A model generated the notes under the pieces. The model made no database searches and was not told where the DNA came from. It saw only the letters and a list, made by a program, of their open reading frames with translations. A DNA stretch of 64,000 bases from Diphasiastrum complanatum (Eukaryota > Streptophyta > Lycopodiopsida > Lycopodiales > Lycopodiaceae). Where the stretch lies: NCBI GenBank assembly GCA_029204225.1, contig CM055099.1:53580334-53644333 (forward strand), read 5' to 3'. A program made the translations under genes and the position numbers. Below, in pieces: positions 12,010-24,514 of this stretch (position 1 is its first letter; each line of letters starts with the position of its first letter).

Positions 12010-12524
12010 GCTTACTCTTTCTCTCTCTCCCTTTCTCCCTCAAAAAAAGTATAATAATATGCAATTCCAATAACAATCAGATCCAACAATTAGCAAAACA
12101 CAAATAAAGCATGAGAGATGGAGGAAAAGTGATAGAGAGCAAGGACATTCAAAAATACATTTCACAAGAGAACCAATCTGCTTTATTGAAATGGAGAAAT
12201 GTACATGTGTAGGAACTCGAGTTGGTCCTTTTTATAGTAGAGAGAAGGACCCTGGCCTCTAAATTCTATTGGTCCATTTCTGCCTCCCTAATTATTCAAA
12301 TTCAAAAAAGAGTGGGAACCATCCAAATTGGAGGAAAACCCAACTTTATTCACTAACTTGACATTTAGGCCCTGCGACATTAAAAGTCCCGCAAAAAGGC
12401 CTAAAGTCCATTTATTGAATTTCTAATTAATCAAATGACTATGTGATCATATGGTTGGACTTACACAAGCAGGGTGTGAAATCCCTCTTACTTATTAACT
12501 AGGGTTAGGGTTGACCCTCCAACA
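12010..12524 (-). repeat. Probable 3' LTR, minus orientation
   Basis: Read on the minus strand it starts TGTTGGAGGGTCAACCC at 12524, carries a TATA box CTATAAAAAGGACC (12236-12224) and a poly(A) signal AATAAAG (12187-12181) about 45 bases later, which is LTR promoter/terminator order. A purine-rich tract lies immediately before the TG start. The far end near 12010 is approximate because no second copy is present in the window. The neighbouring minus-strand genes (12731-13945) sit where the last internal genes of such an element would. Confidence 0.6.
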
Positions 12525-12541
12525 GTATCCCCCATCAAAAC
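12525..12541 (-). promoter_or_regulatory. Polypurine tract
   Basis: On the minus strand GATGGGGGATAC directly precedes TGTTGG. A G-rich purine run abutting an LTR TG is the plus-strand primer signature of LTR retrotransposons, and it fixes the orientation of the element as minus. Confidence 0.6.
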
Positions 12542-12730
12542 TGGTGGCGGTCCCACGACACCTGTGAGATGCAGTTACTGTGGGCTTTTATTTGCTTCAC
12601 GTCGAATTGTTATTAAATGATACTGCACCTTCTCCATGAAATCGAGTCGGGCAATGTTGAAATCCAAATTGTGTGACAAAAAACAACGATGGACTCCGAC
12701 AATCCACTTTGAAGTTGTCCAGGACGTGAA

Positions 12731-13945
12731 TCAAGATTCCCAGGAGCCTTCCATCATTGCGGTGCAAAAATACAGTCTAGCCACCGGCAGCTGATCCTGG
12801 ATGCTCTCTGAGGCCATTGGCTTATTTGGATCGAATGCCAAAGGAGAAAGACAATCATCCCATCTCATTGCCACGGATGCCAATAGAGTCAAGCCTTTCG
12901 CAAAAAGCGTCGATTGCCTCACTGTCAGATCGGGAGAGTGTATATACTCTCGTTGGTATGTCTGTAGTACCCGGTGTAAATCCACTGATATTTTCCAGCT
13001 GTACGGTTGATGGATGATTGGCCAATTTGGCGTATGGATAGTAATTTTGTCCATGGCCAATCCCAAATCCTTCCACCTATTTCTATGCAGCATTGGTACA
13101 TAATATAAATCTACGTGCAATTGGCAAGGGCTGGTCACATAACTCCTGATAGATTCTGGAGTTTTCTCAAAAACGGTAACTCTCCAAGCTGGCTGCTCTT
13201 TGAATGTGTGCATTTTATCCAATTCCTTGCCGGCCTCTATTTCAGAGGTCTTAAACTTGAGGACCCAACCACCACGTGAGGACTCATGAGGATGTTGCCC
13301 TAAAAAGCTCTGGATTTGGTCTTTGACGCAGATTGGTCTTCTGAATAATGGCATGGTTCTTGATGAAGATGGACCTAGTTGCACTACCTATGGAACTGGC
13401 TATTATTCTTCAACTTCAGGGCTCCACCCTGGTCCATGCCTGAATCCAACCCTATATCCATAGGTGCATCAACTGGGTGTGGAGGGGAGAATTGCGGCAT
13501 GACCATAACTGGAATTTGAGGCTCGGCTTCCAACACTTGAGCGGCAACTTTTTTGTATGCATTGATGGTTGCTTTAGCCTTTGCCAACTCAGTTGAAGCT
13601 GCACCTTTGAATTTGTCAAAGTGGCCTTGGAATCCTTGAAGCGCCACTTTGTAGGTTTCACCCTTCTTGAACAAACACTTGATCTCCGTGGGAGTTACCG
13701 GATGATCAGGTATTTGCGTCTGGAGATACACATCACGCTGAAGGGTGGTGGCATCCAATTCACCTTGGAGACGTGTGCGATCTTGTTCTACCATCTGCAG
13801 TTGACCCTGGAGCAGCTGCACTTGTTGTTTTGCATCCTACACGACCTTGTCCACTTGATCTTGGGTGGTTGTGAGCACATTCTACAGCGAGCTGACATGC
13901 TCTTCTGGGCGATCAGCCAATTGTTGTGTCATCTTATTCTCAACT
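12731..13945 (-). pseudogene. Unknown coiled-coil gene of LTR element
   Basis: Two minus-strand frames abut. The upstream one (13821 to 13384, with coding character back to 13945 beyond a stop) is a coiled coil (QLQMVEQDRTRLQGELDATT) followed by an Ala/Lys-rich helix and an acidic, Pro-rich tail. Its stop TAG overlaps the next frame (13384 to 12731, 217 codons) in the string TAGTG, and that frame has no ATG at the overlap, so a one-base indel in a single ancestral gene is the simplest reading. The second part has motifs such as NRWKDLGLAMDKI and VAMRWDDCLSPLAFDPNKP that I do not recognise. It sits just before a polypurine tract and LTR, where extra 3' genes or the single gene of a gag-only element are found. 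No zinc knuckle or pol motif. Confidence 0.5.
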
Positions 13946-14678
13946 TCAGATTTAGGTTCAAATTTCAAAAGTTGAAGACTGATTCTAGTGACAACGATGA
14001 TGATTCAGATTCTAATTCAAATACCAGTTCTTCAAGTTCGGAATTTGAAAGCAGCGATTCATCAAAATCAGAAGCTGACAAAGGAGAGAGAAAGAATAAA
14101 CGACAAACTAAAAGAAAGGACGACACGAAAGTTGTCGAGGATAAGTCGTCAACTTCTAAAGTTGAAAATCTTTGAAAGAGTAATATGGCTGACCTTAATA
14201 AAAAGTTTAATGAATTGAAAGTGCAGAACTCTGAAGTTGCAGATAAAAGACCAAAAGTGTCTTCTTCCAACTCAAGAATGTGGTGTACAAAATGTGGAAC
14301 TTCTGGACACACTAAGAAAGACTACACTGCTGTGAATGTCAAATACATTGAAGATCCTATCAAGAAGGTACTTTTTATTTTTCAAAATGATGCGGTACTA
14401 ATTATGTACAGGGTACTGTAGCATCAGCCCAGCAGGACAGACCCAAGTTCGCACCAAGAAGACATGATCCTCCTGAATTTGTTGGACCAGCGAAGTCTCA
14501 AACTGCGACTAAACCAATTTCGGACAACTGCTACAACTGTGGAAAGCCGGGACATTTTTCTCCTGACTGTCCTCAACCGTGGAATCCGATTGGCTGTGTA
14601 CCGTTATGTTCGAATTGCAGAGAGCCTGGCCATAAGTATCCTGACTGCCCTCAGCCGCAGAAGCTGCGACCCAAATAA
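13946..14678 (+). pseudogene. Gag C-terminus with three zinc knuckles
   Basis: The plus strand carries an acidic Ser/Asp-rich segment (13975-14070), a Lys/Arg-rich segment (14075-14130), then three CCHC knuckles. The first, CTKCGTSGHTKKDY at about 14286-14327, has Tyr for the final Cys; CYNCGKPGHFSPDC (about 14529-14570) and CSNCREPGHKYPDC (about 14607-14648) are intact. A frameshift lies between 14330 and 14410, and the frame ends at TAA 14676-14678. Acidic, basic and CCHC order matches nucleic-acid-binding gag tails. It starts where the minus-strand coiled-coil gene ends, so two oppositely oriented elements meet near 13945. Direct repeat copy 2 follows 25 bases later. Confidence 0.7.
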
Positions 14679-14702
14679 CAGTATGTAGCAACACCAGTTG
14701 AC

Positions 14703-15328
14703 AGGAATGGTCCATATGACATGGCAAATTGAATGGTGTAGATTAAATCAAGTGTGGACCCACAAAGTACACCTTTAGCATTAACCCTACATTAACCCTA
14801 CATGGATACACTTGAAAGTATCTAGTAACCAACAATAGCTACACACAGTACCTAGCAGCAAACAATAACTATACAAATAGTACCTACTATCATATAGACC
14901 ACTTCTAAGGGCTTGTATACCTATTTCATAAACTATATAGATAGAAATGTAGTTTGAAGTAAACGTGTGAATTTTGGTCAAACAGCCTAAATTTTCAGGC
15001 TACTATGTTTTAAAGTGACTTCTTTTTTGCTCCAAAATTACGGTAAGGCATAGAAATGAGGCCTTCTCAAAGATGAAAATCAAACCTAAAAATAAAAGGA
15101 AAAACAAGTTCCCATGTCAAAAGGGCCGCAGGTTACGCCTTACCATGATTATGAAAAAAAAATGTAAAATTTGGCTCTGAAATGTTTTTTTGGGCCTTCT
15201 TGAAGTGAAACGGCCAAAAATCACAATTTCGGACGAAAAAAATGAAAAATTGGCCTCCGAGGACATTCTTTTTCTTTATTTTTAGGTGTGATTTTCATCT
15301 TTGAGAAGGCATGATTTCTATGCCTTAC
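14703..15328 (+). repeat. 630-bp direct repeat, copy 2
   Basis: Second copy of the 11221-11850 repeat, same orientation, about 3.5 kb away, with only scattered differences. It has the same internal hairpin (about 15036-15103 with 15268-15328). It begins right after the gag tail and is followed by copia integrase sequence. Confidence 0.85.
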
Positions 15329-15396
15329 CATGATTTCAGAGAAAAAAAGAAATTACTTTCAAATGGCCTTTAAAAGAGGTCAATCAAATGGCCTAA

Positions 15397-17130
15397 ATGC
15401 CCAAATCATTCTGGCAACATGCTGTTTCAATAGTGACCTACGTGCAAAATCAATGTATAATTGAAGGCCTCCTTGATAGTAAAACTCCTTATGGAGTTTG
15501 GACAAGATTCAAACCTTCAATAAAACATTTGAAAGTATTCAGATGCACTACTTATTCTCATGTTCCATCGGACACCAAAGAGAAATTATATGATCATTCA
15601 TTCAAAAGTACTATTTTTGTTGGCTATTGTACTTTTGATGCAATCTACAATTTCTTCCCTCGACAACTGACTCCTCTCTAAAGACAAGTATATTTCTTCC
15701 TATAGTCACCTAGTGCAGTTAGATCCAGAAGAAGAATAGCAGCCGACTCAGCCAACACAAAGTCTGATTTTGCGGCCAGTAACTTCAACCAGAAGATCAA
15801 CAAGAATTCGAACTCAACCTATCCAATACACTGATGAGTTCGCTCACTATTCTATTCAGGAGCCAACCATAGTTGAGGAAGCTCTGTCATAGGCCGATTC
15901 AGATCTCTGGAAAGAAGCAATGGATAAATAGTGCATTTCACTATTGAGACACAACACATGGATTATCACCAAGCTGCCAGTAGATATGAAAGTAATTGAC
16001 TACAAATGGAGCTTTAAGATCAGATGTAATGCAAATGGCAGCATCAACAGAAGGAAAGCTCGACTTGTGGCAAGGGGATTCTCACAAATTTCCAATATCG
16101 ACTACTTCGAAACCTTCAGCCCAGAGTCCCAGTTGTCAAGCACACCTCTATTCAACTACTAATAATGTATGTTGTTGCAGCAAATCTTGAGAACCCAATG
16201 GATGTACAAATAGCATTCCTCAATGGAGTTATCGAGGAGGACATCTACATGATCCAGCCAGAAGGCTATATCCTCAATGGTCGAGAAGACCAGATATGCA
16301 AACTCCACAAAGCTTTGTGCAATCCGAAACAATCATCCAAAGCATGGTTTCATCGAATCAACACGTTCTTGATCGATCACGAATTCCAACCTAGCTTTGC
16401 AGACTATAATGTATATCTCAAAGCTGTTAATCAATTATTTGTCATCATCACACTCTACATGGATGATACATTGTGGTTTGGCACAATATTGCTCTACAAA
16501 GGATACTAAGAGGATGTTATCCCAAAACTTTGAGATGACAGACTTGGGAGAAACACATTATTGTCTCAGGATTCAAATCAACATGGACAGAAGCATAAAG
16601 GCTTTTCTACATTACTCAACAGAGGTACTTTTACAGTTATATGATGAAATTCAATTTCATCAACTGCAAGCATGTATATAATCTCATGGATCCAAGTCTT
16701 AAGTTATCCAAGGAGCAATGCCCTCAGACCAATCAGGAGAAGGCAAAAATATATGGGTATCCATTTCAATCTATTATCGGATCCCTGATGTATGCAATGA
16801 TCTCGACCAGGCTAGATCTTGCATACACCATTAGTTCCTTGAGTACATGACCAATCTTGGCATGATCCAATAGAAAGCTCTTCTCAGAGTAATCAGATAT
16901 GTATGAGCCACTACTGACCTATGCATCTACTATGGTGATGGAAATCCATATGATATCCATACTCTTCATGGGTATATAGATGCAAATTGGGCAGTCGATG
17001 TCGACACTAGAAAATTGACTTCTTGATATGTCTTCATGTTAACAATGGTCCAATATCTTGGAACAGTAAAAAACAAACCTCCATCACAATATCATCTACA
17101 CAAAATTGCTTCCACAAAGCTAAATCTAAA
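15397..17130 (+). pseudogene. Ty1/copia integrase-RT-RNase H pseudogene
   Basis: This is a decayed copia pol in several frames. The integrase C-terminal region is at 15397-15665 (PKSFWQHAVSIVTYVQN, TPYGVW, TIFVGY). The RT is at about 15885-16510, with RHNTWIITKLP, YKWSFKIRCNANGSINRRKA, ARLVARGFSQ, AFLNGVIEEDIYMIQPEG and the catalytic LYMDD box at about 16455-16470. The RT end and RNase H start run from 16530 to 17130 (FQSIIGSLMYAM, then a weak DANWA block). Stops at about 15890 and 15928-15930, a frame change near 16160 and more near 16505 kill it. Similarity to the protein family ends abruptly at about 17130. The RNase H part is a relative of 8655-9180 and shares the TAG for Trp and TGA for Arg, so the two decayed from a common, already damaged copy or mutated in parallel. 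Confidence 0.8.
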
Positions 17131-17581
17131 ACCCAATTTCTCTGGTCCCGTGCAAATAGGGAAATGGAGATTTTTGCAAAAAAAAAATCTTTGCAAACTT
17201 CTAATCATCCTTGTGCATGTTGTATGGTCTTGATTTGCCAGCTCTCACTGCATCTCAGATTTTTGATTTGCGGTGGCTCATCATGCTTCCCATGTGGCCC
17301 ACCATCCATTTTCAAACAAACTGCATATTATCAAAGGGGACTGAAAACTCTCTTTACAGCCGGTCAACGACATAATTCTTATCGTCATCGCTTTGTTTGT
17401 GCCAGTCCTTGAAATTTCTATGTTGAAGACCACATGTGTGTGTTGCCACATGCGAGTGATGACCCAACCACCGTGGTCATCCTCTACTATGTGCTTCTCC
17501 ACATCTATGTCATAGGATGGCAAGACGTCAGCTGATGGAGAGAGGTGGAAAAGGGAGTGTCAAGAGGAGTGGGAGAGTTGA
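17131..17581. other. No recognisable gene
   Basis: Frames are short and unlike any family I know. The stretch abuts the broken copia copy and a purine-rich block from about 17530. Confidence 0.4.
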
Positions 17582-18118
17582 CTACAACAAGAGAAATTTG
17601 GAGAGGAGTTTGAAGGCGATCGCGAGAAGAGTATGGAGGGCTATGAAGAGGAGAAGGTTGGGGAGGAGTTTGAGCGGGAGTGTAACCAACAAGGGTATGA
17701 ATGGGAGAAAAAATGGGTGGAGTGGCCTAGCAAGAGGGATCGTGGTGCCATGGAGAACCCATAGGGGGCATGGGTATCGAAGAAGGAAAAATGTGAGGAG
17801 AGAGTGTGGGGGTGTCGGGATAATTAGGTGTGACAGCTGCAGGAGCCATAGTATCATGCACCATCTGCATTGCTTCCTGAGTTGGAGCTTCTTGAAGTAA
17901 GGAATCCCTATGACGAGGCTTGCTAGAGAGATGTGCTCGACTTGAGGCCGCATGAAGCACGACATCATCAACGTCACTACCACAACAAGAGACGCAACTG
18001 AGGCGACTCCTCCTACAATCTCTCCTTTTCCAGCCAGAATGTTAGGAAGAGACACTGGCATTAGAGTGAACGGGGGAGAGACTCCTGCCGGATAGACTCT
18101 CATGAAAGGGGGGAACAT
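17582..18118 (-). repeat. Diverged duplication, copy A (Pro/Ser-rich)
   Basis: Read on the minus strand this has an Arg/Ser-rich part containing HRDSLLQE and CGSDVDDVVLHA, then a Pro/Ser/Thr-rich part. The 18690-19151 stretch carries the same order with HGDSLLRE and CGNDPDLHDVV, so the two are diverged duplicates about 1.0 kb apart in the same orientation. No catalytic motif is seen. Such Pro/Ser-rich tracts occur as linkers in retroelement polyproteins, but I cannot assign a family. Confidence 0.5.
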
Positions 18119-18689
18119 CTCGGTTGAACTACATGGTTTAGAGCCAAATACAATTCAATTACATAATAGTCAAGGTTCAAGATTACATAAAAACTAGCTA
18201 CATCGAAAGATGGTTGGCAGATCTATCTAATTCCTCTTTATCATCTTCGTAATGTGGGACTTGTTATTCCTGCATGTGCAAGACACATGAATTAGTCTTC
18301 CAAAAAATTGTATGGGAGTGAGAGAGAATAGCAAGTTTGAAGAACATAAATGCATTTGATGTCATACTAGAGGAGCAGCATCCTAGTTTATCTGCATGCC
18401 CTATCTCTCTAGTAACTCGAGTATTGTCTGTAAACTGTGGGAATACACATATATATACTCATCACATGTGGGATAATGCCCCACAGTGGACCGCTGCACA
18501 AACATTCCAAATTTTGATCAGATAAAAAAAGCATTTTATTCCAAGGTGTCAAACAAGAAACTCCCAAGAGCAAAACAAAAAAAAACAATCAATAGTCAAA
18601 TTACACTTAAGGGTATAGGGTAAACTTACAAAGTGGGCTCCAAAATATCTCTCGCCCCCACTGCCCAAGTGAGAAGCCACTGAGGGGGA
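18119..18689. other. Spacer between duplicated segments
   Basis: Non-coding by inspection; no motif recognised. CATATATATACTCATCACATG near 18446 is the only notable low-complexity patch. Confidence 0.35.
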
Positions 18690-19151
18690 AAATAGCCTAG
18701 CGGGGGAGTACCGAGGGGAGAATAGTGAGAATAGCCAGGGGGGGACTGGAGGAGAGTGGGCTGAAAACCACATGGTGAATAGTGAGCTCACGGAGTATAG
18801 CTGAGAAGATAGAACTCAGTGGCAGTGGGTCCAGCGGGAGGGAATATACAAGGGGTGAAATTGGGCATCTAGGGAATCTCAGGTGTGACAGATGCATCGT
18901 GTGTTGTACATGTAGTCTCATGGGTCTCTCTCTCGCAGTAGTGAATCCCCATGACGAGATGTGCTACGTAGTCGTGCAGTACTCATGACTACATCATGGA
19001 GATCAGGATCATTGCCACATCCTCCACAAGAGGTGACACCAAGGTAGCTCCTCCTCCTCTCCCGAGAGTGTCGGGAGAAAGTAGTGGCAGTAGCACCATG
19101 GGTGGGGGTGCGACCCTCATCATAGTGACTCTCACCGGAAGCCTGAAACAT
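18690..19151 (-). repeat. Diverged duplication, copy B
   Basis: Counterpart of 17582-18118. DNA-level identity is visible in GAATCCCCATGACGAGATGTGCT (18945 on) against GAATCCCTATGACGAGGCTTGCT (17904 on) and in AGGTGTGACAG near 18882 and 17826. Its minus-strand frame 19151-18918 is Arg/Ser-rich and continues, after frame changes, into a Pro-rich part near 18700. Confidence 0.5.
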
Positions 19152-20488
<1,337 letters not shown>

Positions 20489-21512
20489 GTTGGATTATTC
20501 TCCTACTAATTGACTAATCGACATTTTAATCTTCATCTAACTTTTATTCAGATCTGCAGATTTCTACATGTGTTTACATAGTCTGCATGACTACTTGGAA
20601 ATGGAGCGCAGTGTCAACATTTGGGGAATTTTCTCTCACTTTGGCTTTTTCGCAAGATGCCAGATGTCTTGAATGTCAAGGAAATGATGCTGGCGAAGAC
20701 CTTCACAATTTTCTGATTTTTTGAATGACAGTTTACGTTTATTTCTGTAGAGTTAAAGTTTACATTTGAATCTGCAGACAGACTGTTTACCACCAAAGCC
20801 ATTGACTTGTATTAATTCATCAGCAAGTATTTTTCTGAGAAGTCCTAATTGGATGGTGGATGCTAGCACATCACAACCAACTGGATGACGCATTTGATGA
20901 CCTAATTGCTTAGTATAAATAGCTGTTCATATTCCTACATCTTAAATAGACAACAAGTATTAAACAGTTAGATCTCTCTCAAGTCTACGAGCTTGTAAAC
21001 TCCTGAGCATTCTAGCTCACCTATTAGAGTTGTTTCGAGATTGCTATTGTGCCTACTACTTATCAGCATTGTGCCTAATTCAGATATTTTAGCCGCTCAG
21101 AGATAGCTTAGAGTACCCAATTTCAATCCGCAACTTGTTTTACCCATTTAAATATATTTTGTTTTTCATACTGAATCAATATTATCTTCTTATTGCATTC
21201 AGGTTCATCTCCAAATGTATGCGCTTTTGTAGTTCTTCGTGACTAATGATTTGTTTGATAGTTCAATGCTTATTGTTTGGCTACGTAATCACTGTAGTAC
21301 TAATGATTTCAAAGTTAGTTAGTATTGTTTTGTTCAAAATTGATAGGCGTAGTCATGTGTAGAAAAAGAAGAAGATAGTTTATTCCACTACGCACAATAA
21401 GTTTTCTTTGTTGTCATGTGAATTCGTTTTATTTGAATCGCATTCAACCTACCTTTCACACACCTCTTTCCAGCATGATATTAGATCATTGATTCCTCAA
21501 GGCCTAATACGA
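20489..21512 (+). repeat. Probable copia 5' LTR
   Basis: The stretch from TGTTGGATTATTCTCC (20489) to just before the primer-binding site is non-coding, has a TATA box TATAAATAG at 20914-20922, and is followed in order by a primer site and a copia gag. The left edge is the first TGTTGG compatible with an LTR start and is tentative, since no partner LTR is in the window. Confidence 0.5.
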
Positions 21513-21525
21513 TTATATCAGAGTG
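21513..21525 (+). promoter_or_regulatory. Degenerate tRNA-Met primer-binding site
   Basis: TTATATCAGAGTG aligns with the canonical copia site TGGTATCAGAGC, with the two early G positions changed. It lies 130 bases before the gag ATG, as expected. Confidence 0.6.
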
Positions 21526-21654
21526 CAAGCTCTTATATTTGATATCTTTTGTGATATCAAATTATTCTTCACTTCGAATCAATTTGTTTCGGTATCAGAT
21601 AATTGATTTCCACAACACGATATTTGTCTTAACATCGATAGACTAAAGTTTCGG

Positions 21655-22065
21655 ATGGATTCTCAAAGTAAAGCTGGTCTTATCACAGACAAGCTGAATG
21701 GATCCAATTATCATTTATAGAAATTTAAGATGAAGACCTTGATAGTCGCCAACGAGTTGTGGGATGTTGTTACAGCTATAGAAGTGAAGCCTGAAGACGA
21801 CACAAATAACTCAAAGTGGAAATCGAAGGACGGTAAAGCTTTCGCGCTTATTATCCTCAACATATCAGATACTTAGATTAGCCACGTAGCTGAAGCCAAA
21901 ACTTTGAAAGAAGTTTGGGACGTCCTGAGCTCACTATATGATGTGAGAGACATAACTACCAAGTTACATCTTTGAAGGAAATTCTTCACACTCAAGATGT
22001 CGAATAATGATTATCTTCATAATCATATTAGCTAGTCTAAAAATCTTCTGCAACAGATGGCTGAT
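21655..22065 (+). pseudogene. Copia gag pseudogene (N-terminal part)
   Basis: From ATG 21655 the frame reads MDSQSKAGLITDKLNGSNYH, the DUF4219/UBN2 gag start, then a block ending in ELWDVV, TLKEVWDVLSSLYDV and LLQQMADS. Four in-frame stops are each one transition from the expected family codon: TAG 21718-21720 (Trp), TAG 21874-21876 (Gln), TGA 21973-21975 (Arg) and TAG 22033-22035 (Gln). The frame is otherwise collinear, with no indels over 400 bases, and ends after about 137 codons; the zinc knuckle and pol are absent. Confidence 0.82.
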
Positions 22066-23345
22066 AGCTGATTTTTTGACATGATAAATCGGGCTAAACT
22101 AGAGAAAAAATGACATGTTATTTCATCAAATATGCTACTTACTTAGCGTGACCGGCAAAATTTTTGGCCCGTATAGCCATAGCCGAAGGGGTCCCAGTCC
22201 ACCCGAAATGGACTACCAAGAGATTGGATAAATAAATCAGTCTTAGAAATGGCTGTGTAAATTTTTGTTTCCATGATTTTACTGAACTTTCTGTGGAATG
22301 CCAATGTAACTGGAATTTTATATTAATATAATATGATGTTTGAGATTTTTTTCAGGTTCTCCTTTTGCCCAGCCTATGTGGAAATCAAAGACTGGCCAGT
22401 ATTTTCGAACACTTGGATAGCTGGAGTGTCTCAAGAATCTTCATCAAAAGCCGACATTCTTCTCCAACTGGTCTTTTTGGGCCAAAAACATCAATTAAGA
22501 GCTGAATGAAAAATACCATCACCAAGAGTTGGGCACTACATATATCAAATACCACAATAGGACAATGGGCCATGGGACAAAAATGGGCAAAACCTTCATA
22601 CTTAAGGAAGTATCTAATGCATAAGGGCCACCCAAGGGTCAATTATTATGAGACCGGAAAAATGTCAAAAATCGGAGGATGCCAACAAAATGTGAAATAC
22701 CGAGCATAAGACCTTGACTCAAGTTGACAAATGAGACATTTGTATTGGATAATGACATTGACCCACAATGGCCATGTACTTTGGTCATGGGTGCCCATGT
22801 GGCCCTATCCACACTCTTCAATGCCATTTAAGACCCCACATGGCACAAAGCCAAAAAGTCTAAATGAACCCTTGAAAATGAAACGTTGAATCGTCAAAGG
22901 GCAGGATGAAATGAAAAATCGAAAGATTGGGCCATCATCCATTCGGATATACATGTATGGCCAGCCTTATGCAAAGAGAACTAGCTGTGCCTTTTCATGT
23001 CATTATGCTTTCATGTTTGTTTTCTCGTATAGCCTTGCAGAGGTGCGATGGTGATATCTTTTCTTCACGTAATTTGTTGAGGGTGATGGTGACCAACTCT
23101 CCTTTTACGAGAGCATATAGGATCGTGGAGTTGATCATTGTGTTTGAGAATTTCTTGAGTTGATCTCTCAAAATCACTGTCGTAGAGCCAACACATATCA
23201 GAGATGGAGAGTGTGGTAGATTTCAATGTGTTCATGGAGAGATATGCAGTTGAAGGCATCTCATTTACTCTGAGTAATGTCAGTACGGTTGAATATCCTG
23301 TTTTTGAGAGTATTGATCACCCGAGCATGTAAGAGCTTCAGGGGA
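22066..23345. other. Unassigned sequence right of copia gag
   Basis: No recognised gene. Minus-strand frames at 23259-22995 look mildly protein-like (LRDQLKKFSNTMINSTIL, then LVKGELVTITLNKLREE) across a frame change, but I know no family for them. Confidence 0.35.
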
Positions 23346-23859
23346 TGTTGACAGATCCCCTGCTCTAGAGGACTTGTTGTTTACTTTTTTGCTTCTTGCT
23401 TACAGATCTATTTCTTGCCTGTTACCAGGCTCGCTTGGGCATTACTTGACTATTTCTTACGTGTTACAATGCCCAGGCTAGGTAGAAACGGACTGAATAA
23501 CTCTGTAGTATAGATTTTCTTTTGTCCTGCCTGTCAGAGGACAACTCAGGGACGTCGCTCTTGAATGCACTTACATTCTACATGGATGCAAGCTAAGAAT
23601 GCTCATTCACATATCAGCATGCAAACCAATGAACATTCTACAGATTCTACAGCCACCTACACTTAAAACAGACTGAAATCAGAGCCTACACTACATTAAC
23701 AGTGAGCTCCCTTGCATAACTTGACAAAAACAAGAAACAAAACTAATCTACAGCATGTTAGAAGTCCAAGAATCAAGAAACTAGTCAGCCTTTTGATTCT
23801 TGGACATCTCGAGAACATCAAGAACTGGATTGTACAGAGATATGCAAGAATCACACCAC
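23346..23859 (-). repeat. LTR copy A1 (3' LTR of minus element)
   Basis: About 96% identical by eye to 29355-29867. The plus strand runs TGTTGACAGATCCCCTGCTC to GCAAGAATCACACCA, so both strands begin TG and end CA as LTRs do. Similarity to the other copy stops exactly at these ends. Confidence 0.8.
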
Positions 23860-23861
23860 AG

Positions 23862-24514
23862 ATCCAACCTTTTTAGTTTACTTGAATGCTGGCTCCTACA
23901 TTAATCCACAAGAAAACAAGAAATCTAATCCACAACTAGGAAAGCAAGAAAACTATTCCACTCTGAATCCACAACCACACACAATATGAATGGAAGGGCA
24001 TGATCATAGGGGCATCACTCAAGAAAACCATCATGATCAAGGAGCTTAGTGTAGCTTCATACTCATGGAAAATATTCTTATTAAGCATGGAGTAGATACA
24101 CTGCAAAAAGCTCCTCTTCACAAAGAGGGAGTCTCTTAAGCAAGCAAGAGAGCTCCTTAGTGGCATCCTAGTGGAATTTCCACATTTCACAAATTACAAG
24201 TGGAATATTGCTCTCCACTAAAGGTCACCATCAAAAGGTGGCTCACTCTACTTTCTTTAAGAGGGGTCTACTTGCATTTATTACATTTGCTTGGAAATAC
24301 TAGTTCCTACATGGTCATTCCATCTTTCGGGATTCACCATGAGGCTTACACAGTTATATTACTTGTTATTACTAACTAGCATTTCTCGGCTCTCATACTC
24401 GGCTCTCAGTCTTCATTAGTCTCATCTTCTCAGAGACCTCCTCGGTCTAAGGTGAGAGGTGCTCTTGAGTTGCTCTATCCGAGTATCTTGGGGATTCGAC
24501 AAAATCATCCAACA
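23862..24514 (-). repeat. LTR-like repeat B, copy 1
   Basis: Inverted match to 31330-31978 over about 650 bases. On the minus strand it starts TGTTGGATGATTTTGTCG at 24514, directly preceded by the purine-rich AGGGGTGGGATGA, a polypurine-tract look-alike. It ends AAAAAGGTTGGATC, two bases before LTR copy A1. The interior has TTATTTAAGAG/TTAAGAGACTCCC and AATAAG motifs as LTR promoter regions do. The 3' end in GGATC is not the usual CA, so LTR status is probable, not proven. Confidence 0.65.

Noticed and set aside
12495-12515. Telomere-like ACTAGGGTTAGGGTTGACCC
   Set aside because: Only two AGGGTT units, inside an LTR; not an interstitial telomere array.
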